18,327 nucleotides of DNA from Patescibacteria group bacterium (lineage in GTDB: Bacteria > Patescibacteriota > Gracilibacteria > UM-FILTER-43-11), in the NCBI GenBank assembly GCA_029260985.1, contig JAJDCE010000028.1, forward strand, positions 1 through 18,327, read 5' to 3'. The notes below the pieces were generated by a model. That model searched no databases. It was given only the letters and a program-made list of their open reading frames with translations, and was not told the DNA's origin. Made by a program: the position numbers and the translations under genes. How positions within the stretch are numbered: position 1 is the stretch's first letter; each line of letters starts with the position of its first letter. Positions 13,378 to 18,327 of the stretch are shown piece by piece.

Positions 13378-13578
13378 ATGCAGAAAAAACACAAGAAAGG
13401 CCTTGAGTTCCACATCAGCTCAGGAGACTACTTTATTACCCTAGCCACCATACTGAATCTTATAGGAGATTCAACCGAAAAAGCCGCCAGCGAAATCAGC
13501 AAAAATACCCATCAAATTAAGAAATTGAAAGAAGATTTAATGTTTTTACAAGAATACTACAAAATCAATCCAAAATAA
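13378..13578 (+). CDS. Small hypothetical coiled-coil protein
   Basis: 66 residues from the ATG at 13378. A TTG at 13327 in frame would add 17 residues but overlaps the operator-like dyad. The protein is basic at the N terminus (MQKKHKKGLEFH), with a hydrophobic segment YFITLATILNLIG (18-30) that is too short and mixed for a sure membrane helix, then a heptad-like STEKAASEISKNTHQIKKLKEDLMFLQEYY helix suggesting a coiled coil. I recognise no family. It is divergent from the XRE regulator and 119 bp before the giant repeat protein, which has its own promoter. Confidence 0.55.
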   Translation: MQKKHKKGLEFHISSGDYFITLATILNLIGDSTEKAASEISKNTHQIKKLKEDLMFLQEYYKINPK

Positions 13579-13646
13579 TTCGGCAATACTCTTTGGCTTT
13601 ATACTAAGTTTTATGTGCGAGCTATTTAATGTTCCACTCATCTTTA

Positions 13647-13675
13647 TTGCTAAATTCTATTATTTATGGTATAAT
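13647..13675 (+). promoter_or_regulatory. Promoter of the giant repeat protein gene
   Basis: TTGCTA (13647-13652) and a perfect TATAAT (13670-13675) are 17 bp apart, and TGG before the -10 makes it an extended -10. The ATG at 13698 is 22 bp downstream. Confidence 0.72.
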
Positions 13676-13697
13676 CATTAGATATAATTAACCATAA

Positions 13698-16600
13698 ATG
13701 ACCAACCCTGAAGGTGAAAAGCCAGAATTAACACCGGAGAGCGCTGCTGCAATCGCGGAATTGGCAGAAGGGCAACGCACCTGGATTTTGAAACATATTG
13801 AAGAAGCAGGTGCTTCAGATGAGGCTAAACGCAAAGCTGACAGCGTTCGCTTAAGAGTAAATAAACTTCTTAAAACAGCAGAATTTCTTGAAAAACTAAG
13901 TAAGACCAGAGATTTACAGGAAATGGATAACTTACTGGAATTTGATTTACGCGAAGAGCTGCATGGACTTGAAAAAGAATTTGATTTTAAGAGTTTTCCG
14001 AATTACGAAAAAATAGTAACAGATGCTTTAATGTACTGCCTGACACAGACAGATGAACACAGGCTTACGAGAAAAACCTGGATACGCGATGCGATAACAA
14101 TAAGGACAGTTCTTGGCAGAGATATGACTTTTGATGACTCAAAAATTCCCGGCTACACGGATGCCTGGAAATCTGTTTTTGTATACGCAGTTGACGATAA
14201 TCAGGATTTGGCTATATCAATTGCCAACGTTACGCACGGAGAAGTTAATCTCAGAGAAATTCCAAACTACGAACAACTGATAAAAGATAGATATTATCGA
14301 GTAATGCTTACGTGCTATAAGCGGGAAGATCATGTTCTTAAAGACACACTGGGAAATGGCATAAATTTTGCCGAAAAAGAACAAAAAATTGCTGATAAAA
14401 TGAATGAATGCCTGAATGACGTCCATAATTATAATGTTATAGATATTTTATATATTCTTAATAAATTTGATGTACAGCATTTTGGGCCGGACAACATTGA
14501 AAACTTTGAACAAGGCGTAAAAACCGCTTTTCTTTTCTGCTTACAAAATGGCAATCTTGGTGTTGAATCTGCCAGGATAATAAAAGTTAGATTAGGTTCT
14601 GGGGTTAATTTCGATAATGAAGTGAGAGCGGGCATAGCACACAATCTAAATCAATTTAAAGATCATGAAGATCATTGGTTAAAAAGAGCGTTAGATATTA
14701 AAGAAATTTTGGGCGAAGATGTTGATTTGCATGCAGACACTGAATGCCAGCAAGCTGTTGTAGGGGTTTGTATGAGACTATTACAATCTACTGTTTGGCG
14801 ACCGGAATACATTGTTTCTATGAAAGAGCAATTAGGAGAGGGTATAGAATTCAGCGAAGAAACGGTTCAGGGCTATGAAAAAGTCATACAGGAAGCATTT
14901 TTGAGAGAACTGCGCGAAAAAGATCCATCCGACGCGAAGATGATTCAGGATGAATTTGGACAAGGCATTCAGCTAGATGCAGAAAATCTTAAAGGATATA
15001 AAGCTGCTGTGCGGGATGGCTTTACTGGATTAGTTAACAACGTAAGTATCCAACGGGCAAAACACTTAACAGATCAATTTGAAGAAGGCGCAGAAATAAA
15101 AGACAAAGCCACTATCGTTCAGCGTAAGTTTATTGATTTACTCAATGATAACGAATGGCAAAAGGCGATTGAGATAAAAGAAGGATTTGAACCTGAAATC
15201 ATGTGTGACCGTGAGCATATTGCAAAATATGATGATTCATTCCGTGCTTGTCTTTATTATAGGTTTACTCAGCCACGTAGACGTGATGCAACAAAGATAA
15301 GAATGCTTCATGAAAAATTAGGCGAAGGTGTCAATATCACCGATACTTTACGAAAAATAAAGGAAAATAATGTAGGGGGTTTTATTGCTTTCTCAAATCG
15401 GGATCATTGGAGAGCGGTTTTTGGCGACGAAGCAGTCGATAAATTCCTGGCAGCGCTTCCAAAGAATACTGATGAAAAACGCAACGCGTTCACTCACAAT
15501 TCTTATGATCGTACTACTAGCTTTATGGAATTTCTGAGTTATGCAGGAGATTTGCACTTAGATGATGAAAGTTTCGCACTAATAACAGATTTTGTGAAAC
15601 GATTCGGACTTTCCCGTTCACAAAATCTATACCAATATTTTTATAGCCTGAGTAAGCTACAGGAAGGTGAACCTATTCCGGAAATGATCGCTGAGGGAGG
15701 AATTACAAGTATTGATGATCTTGAAGCGCGCGTAAAAGATTTACGCCAAAAAGTATACGGCGAAGAGCCTGTTACTAACCTTAGTAATTTAAGCTCCATT
15801 GAATTGGAGCTGCTTGCTGTTATAACCGGTAAAAGCACTCATCGTTTTGATTATGGCAGACCCGGCATTGAAAAAATTGCCGGTGATTTTGAAAGTGCAT
15901 ATAAAGATGGAGAAATAGCTGAAGTTCCGGAAGGATATGGAGTTGAATCCATCGAGACATCGGCAGTTTCTATTGATTTTGATGTAGAAGCTGTTCGTGA
16001 TGACTATACGATATTAAAGAGGGAGATAACGGAGGGTGCTCAACAGCCGGAAAATGTAAATCCTTTGCTGGAACAAAGTTTGCGCATTGTTGACGAAAAA
16101 TTAGCAACCTTAAAAAATAAAGGGACTAATAAATTTGTACTAGATCAAATCTCAAAAGCAGAAGCACTGCGCGCACGAATTGCAGCCGTCCAAGACCTGG
16201 ATGCACTGATGAGCGTTTTGACTGAAACAAAGTTTATGGGCAAAAAAAATCCTTTCTACCCAATAATGCGTCAAATTGTTTTCAGGAAGATATTTATCAA
16301 GAACCGTTCACCAGAAGTAGTTGCCGACATGCTTGCGCGATTAAGCGGAGAAGAAATTACCGGGCAAAACGTTTTAGAAGTCATCGGTATTGTAGATAAC
16401 ACAGTTAAAGATCATGTGCTTAATTTAAACGGAGACAATAAAGAAAAATATTGGCGCGAAGATACATGGAAATCCCTACTTGCCACACAAAACGATAGCA
16501 AGCTCGTTGATATATCCAAAATGTTTTCACCGCATATCGCAAATTTAAGAGAGGCTGCAAAGAAATTTAAACTTGATAAGACTGGAGAAACATCCACAAT

Positions 16601-17171
16601 TCGTTCAATCCCGGACAGAGGATTTGTTGGCGAAATGTCAGGATACCTTGCAGATGTTTGCTATACAGATGAATATCCCCTTTTAAAACCACGTCCTAAT
16701 TTAATACCGCATAAACTTGTTACCGGCGAAGGGCAGGAAGCAGAATTCTTTGGCTCATACTTGATATTTGAACTGGAAGAAGGCAATGGAGATAAAGTTA
16801 TGCTTGTGCGGGGATTTAATGTGCCCGATGAAGCATCAATAGATGTCGCGCAGTTTATTGAAAGTACTCTGGATAAATTAGAAGCCACTGCGCGCAAACG
16901 CGGAATGACCAAAATTGTCATACCGGGATTAATGGGCGCCTTAACTAATTATCCATTAACAAAGAATTATCTTTACAATCGATACATAGTCGCAGGACAG
17001 TCAATTAAACTTAAGGAACGGTTCAATTTTAATAGTTATGATTTAACAGAAAAATGTTTTGTAGCGAGAGAGATTAAGCAGCCACAACCTACGGAAACTG
17101 CACATCCACCAACAATGCCAATTACAAAAAAGCCTCAGCAACCTCAAACACCACCTCCGGCAATGAGTTAA
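13698..17171 (+). CDS. Giant helical-repeat protein of unknown function
   Basis: 1157 residues, soluble and acidic, without signal peptide or membrane helix. Residues about 95-556 are about eleven degenerate repeats of 37-43 residues. The pattern is an xxYxxxVxxxFxxxL helix, an AxxIKxxLGxG helix end, then a [VI]xF or [VI]xL strand-like turn. The LGxG-type turn recurs at residues 139, 179, 218, about 257, 299, 338, 379, 420, 461, about 497 and 541 (clearest as LGNGINF, LGSGVNF, LGEGIEF, LGEGVNI). This predicts an alpha solenoid, probably a binding scaffold. A mixed helical region follows (560-960). A compact alpha/beta-looking domain spans 970-1125, with FFGSYLIFELEEG, KVMLVRGFNVPDE and MTKIVIPGLMGALTNYP, and then a Pro/Gln-rich tail. 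I recognise no catalytic motif or named family. It has its own promoter. Confidence 0.85.
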   Translation: MTNPEGEKPELTPESAAAIAELAEGQRTWILKHIEEAGASDEAKRKADSVRLRVNKLLKTAEFLEKLSKTRDLQEMDNLLEFDLREELHGLEKEFDFKSFPNYEKIVTDALMYCLTQTDEHRLTRKTWIRDAITIRTVLGRDMTFDDSKIPGYTDAWKSVFVYAVDDNQDLAISIANVTHGEVNLREIPNYEQLIKDRYYRVMLTCYKREDHVLKDTLGNGINFAEKEQKIADKMNECLNDVHNYNVIDILYILNKFDVQHFGPDNIENFEQGVKTAFLFCLQNGNLGVESARIIKVRLGSGVNFDNEVRAGIAHNLNQFKDHEDHWLKRALDIKEILGEDVDLHADTECQQAVVGVCMRLLQSTVWRPEYIVSMKEQLGEGIEFSEETVQGYEKVIQEAFLRELREKDPSDAKMIQDEFGQGIQLDAENLKGYKAAVRDGFTGLVNNVSIQRAKHLTDQFEEGAEIKDKATIVQRKFIDLLNDNEWQKAIEIKEGFEPEIMCDREHIAKYDDSFRACLYYRFTQPRRRDATKIRMLHEKLGEGVNITDTLRKIKENNVGGFIAFSNRDHWRAVFGDEAVDKFLAALPKNTDEKRNAFTHNSYDRTTSFMEFLSYAGDLHLDDESFALITDFVKRFGLSRSQNLYQYFYSLSKLQEGEPIPEMIAEGGITSIDDLEARVKDLRQKVYGEEPVTNLSNLSSIELELLAVITGKSTHRFDYGRPGIEKIAGDFESAYKDGEIAEVPEGYGVESIETSAVSIDFDVEAVRDDYTILKREITEGAQQPENVNPLLEQSLRIVDEKLATLKNKGTNKFVLDQISKAEALRARIAAVQDLDALMSVLTETKFMGKKNPFYPIMRQIVFRKIFIKNRSPEVVADMLARLSGEEITGQNVLEVIGIVDNTVKDHVLNLNGDNKEKYWREDTWKSLLATQNDSKLVDISKMFSPHIANLREAAKKFKLDKTGETSTIRSIPDRGFVGEMSGYLADVCYTDEYPLLKPRPNLIPHKLVTGEGQEAEFFGSYLIFELEEGNGDKVMLVRGFNVPDEASIDVAQFIESTLDKLEATARKRGMTKIVIPGLMGALTNYPLTKNYLYNRYIVAGQSIKLKERFNFNSYDLTEKCFVAREIKQPQPTETAHPPTMPITKKPQQPQTPPPAMS

Positions 17172-17179
17172 TGGAAAAT

Positions 17180-17209
17180 TTGACCTTCCCATATAAGTTC
17201 TGATAAAAT
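17180..17209 (+). promoter_or_regulatory. Promoter of the 157-residue hypothetical gene
   Basis: TTGACC (17180-17185, five of six) and TAAAAT (17204-17209, five of six) are 18 bp apart, and TGA precedes the -10 as an extended -10. The ATG is 30 bp downstream. Confidence 0.65.
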
Positions 17210-17239
17210 CCACACCCAATATTTGCTAAGTTTTTTATT

Positions 17240-17713
17240 ATGACTGAAACATTAGACACCTCAGAGGCAGAGGCATTGGAATTAACCGAAAATGCAATTG
17301 CAATTAAGGGGCATTTAGAAACGCTTTGTGACCCTCAGAATATGGCTAGCATAAATTCTTTAGTTGATGAATCTGCAGATGATAAAACCCGTAAACCATG
17401 GTCATTATCAGTAGCTGGAATCAGGTTTGAGCCTAATAATATCACTACCTCAAAGGGGTTAAAGATGAGTTTTGGATCTAGTCCTAAAATAACTTATGGA
17501 TCTAAACTTGCGACAGTAACTATTAATGATGAGTTAGGAGACTTAGGTAATTTGGCATCACTAATGGATGAAGATGGTGTAACTTCTGAACAGCTGCAGG
17601 AAGTTATCAATGAGGTTGCAATACGTACTCAAAGATCTTTAGATGAGACCCCGTTAGCCTTCGAACGAGCTGTCAAAGAACTTATTGCCAAAAGAAGAGA
17701 GCTTTTGGCTTAA
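17240..17713 (+). CDS. Hypothetical acidic protein
   Basis: 157 residues, soluble, no signal peptide. The N-terminal 45 residues are acidic and helical (SEAEALELTENAIAIKGHLETL). The middle looks beta-rich (WSLSVAGIRFEPNNITT, LKMSFGSSPKITYGSKLATVTIND), and the C-terminal 60 residues are helical again (EQLQEVINEVAIRTQRSLDE, AFERAVKELIAKRREL). I recognise no family. It follows the giant repeat protein by 68 bp in the same direction, with its own promoter, so a shared role is possible but not shown. Confidence 0.7.
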   Translation: MTETLDTSEAEALELTENAIAIKGHLETLCDPQNMASINSLVDESADDKTRKPWSLSVAGIRFEPNNITTSKGLKMSFGSSPKITYGSKLATVTINDELGDLGNLASLMDEDGVTSEQLQEVINEVAIRTQRSLDETPLAFERAVKELIAKRRELLA

Positions 17714-17714
17714 T

Positions 17715-17748
17715 TGGGCAAGCAGTTATGGTGTCACCACCATGCCCA
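17715..17748 (+). other. Hairpin just after the last protein gene
   Basis: TGGGC (17715-17719) and ATGGTG (17728-17733) pair with CACCAT (17738-17743) and GCCCA (17744-17748), with an 8-base bulge on the left side and a TCAC loop. It starts two bases after the stop codon at 17711-17713. No U-run follows directly. It contains GGTGTCACC, the inverse complement of the end of the nearby tRNA (GGTGACACC). Confidence 0.45.
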
Positions 17749-17833
17749 CACTATTGGGCTTATTTTGGCCTACCTGATTAATTAAAAACCACTTGCGAAA
17801 TACCAGTAAAAAAGGTAATTTTATCACCGTCGT

Positions 17834-17866
17834 GTCACCGTAGCTTACGCCTACGCTAAAGCTACG
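17834..17866. repeat. tRNA 5'-end copy merged with a hairpin
   Basis: GTCACCGTAGCT (17834-17845) is identical to the first 12 bases of the tRNA at 17915. Part of it forms the left arm of a perfect 8-bp stem, CGTAGCTT (17839-17846) with AAGCTACG (17859-17866), around a 12-base loop. The rest of the tRNA is absent. Confidence 0.6.
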
Positions 17867-17914
17867 TCGCACAGGCAGTTGGTCTTAGGTAGTACAAAAA
17901 AGCATAGCAACCAT

Positions 17915-17991
17915 GTCACCGTAGCTCAGTTGGTTAGAGCGCAGGACTCATAAGCCTGAGGTCGTCAGTTCAATTCTGACCGGTGACACCA
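17915..17991 (+). tRNA. tRNA with CAT anticodon, probably elongator Met
   Basis: 77 bases with CCA encoded. The acceptor stem GTCACCG (17915-17921) pairs exactly with CGGTGAC (17981-17987), and the discriminator is A. The D arm has GCTC/GAGC with GGTTA in the loop. The anticodon loop is CTCATAA (CAT at 17948-17950), between CAGGA and GCCTG, with one non-Watson-Crick A-G closing pair. The T arm is GTCAG/CTGAC around TTCAATT. The paired first position and the lack of three G-C pairs closing the anticodon stem argue against an initiator tRNA. A lysidine-modified Ile2 tRNA cannot be excluded from sequence alone. Fragments of its two ends occur nearby. Confidence 0.93.
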
Positions 17992-18010
17992 AAATAAGAT
18001 AAATCACCAA

Positions 18011-18050
18011 GTCAGCCGTAGCTTTAACGAAGGTTCGGCCGGTGACACCA
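18011..18050 (+). repeat. Collapsed tRNA-like remnant downstream of the tRNA
   Basis: GTCAGCCGTAGCT (18011-18023) matches the tRNA 5' end with one inserted G, and CCGGTGACACCA (18039-18050) is identical to the last 12 bases of the tRNA including CCA. Only 15 bases separate them, so the D, anticodon and most of the T arm are missing. It cannot work as a tRNA. It looks like a deleted duplicate or an element that copied the tRNA ends. Confidence 0.6.
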
Positions 18051-18240
18051 TAAAAATAGAATGCTTTATAGATTATGAAGCGTTTTGTTATCAGTCAAAC
18101 ATTTCGTATAACACACAAGCTTTGGTATGTTATATACCTAACACTTCCTACAACAGTGAGTTACGAAAAATTAGTGGGAAAGACGGCTCTAAGTGATTCG
18201 CATCGCATAGCTTTTGTAGAGCTATACGAAAAGAATACAG
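18051..18240. other. AT-rich stretch with no gene seen
   Basis: No ORF of useful length and no tRNA is visible on either strand. A few small dyads occur, such as GGTAT/ATACC around a GTTAT loop near 18124-18138, and ATAGCT/AGCTAT near 18207-18225. Nothing here supports a named RNA family. Confidence 0.4.
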
Positions 18241-18306
18241 TTTTTATATATAAAGGTATTTATAGTATACGTAGTATACATATAAATATCCTGTTATATA
18301 TAAAAA
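18241..18306. repeat. Long AT-rich hairpin near the right edge
   Basis: Nested arms form one nearly continuous stem of about 29 bp. TTTTTATATATAA (18241-18253) pairs with 18294-18306; GG plus TATTTATA (18255-18264) pairs with TATAAATA, one bulged T, and CC (18281-18291); and GTATAC (18265-18270) pairs with GTATAC (18274-18279) around a three-base GTA loop. The few interruptions are single-base bulges and one A-versus-TG internal loop. Confidence 0.75.
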
Positions 18307-18327
18307 CCAAGGGTTCAATGTTGGCTT

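Noticed and set aside
18011..18050. A second functional tRNA after the CAT tRNA.
   Set aside because: Only the two acceptor ends remain; D, anticodon and most of the T arm are missing.
1..18327. Alternative genetic code with TGA as glycine, as in Gracilibacteria.
   Set aside because: rnc ends properly at TGA and no gene shows in-frame TGA codons.

Overview
The window is about 40% GC, tightly packed, and uses TGA, TAA and TAG as stops (rnc ends in TGA), so it follows the standard bacterial code. Most genes lack a clear Shine-Dalgarno sequence. Several promoters carry a TGn extended -10. The gene content fits a small-genome bacterium of the Candidate Phyla Radiation (Patescibacteria), possibly Peregrinibacteria-like: a KefB-type antiporter without a regulatory domain, a THUMP/TRM11-like methylase, multi-repeat type IV secretion pilin-like proteins, a lone aroC, and large unrecognised cytoplasmic proteins. 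This placement is an inference from gene content and needs a marker-gene tree.

Layout. 1-4241: a heptad-repeat patch, a cation/H+ antiporter, a convergent methyltransferase, a REP-associated tyrosine transposase (RAYT) carrying a palindrome inside its own reading frame, a membrane-anchored hypothetical protein and a TIM-barrel protein. 4279-6492: the conserved rpmH-rnpA-yidC-jag operon (ribosome, RNase P, membrane insertion, RNA binding) behind a good promoter; dnaA is not adjacent. 6550-6925: a separate transcription unit with a consensus promoter, a strong SD, a 65-codon ORF of unknown function and a strong terminator. 6949-8491: a second copy of the RAYT palindrome, then the minus-strand operon rpmF-nusB-rnc with a second heptad array inside it. 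8531-10693: two secreted or membrane proteins, each made of three TrbC/VirB2-like pilin units. 10751-12092: aroC, a REP-like palindrome and a small membrane protein.

12098-17713 looks more accessory: minus-strand radC and an XRE-type regulator, then a divergent small coiled-coil protein, a 1157-residue protein with about eleven 40-residue helical repeats, and a 157-residue unknown. 17714-18327 has no protein gene. It holds a CAT-anticodon tRNA with encoded CCA, several short copies of that tRNA's ends, and an AT-rich hairpin of about 29 bp.

The most interesting items are the triple-pilin pair, the giant repeat protein, the consensus-signal small unit at 6550-6925, the RAYT with its self-carried palindrome, the two 7-bp-phased arrays, and the tRNA-end fragments with the long hairpin at the right end.
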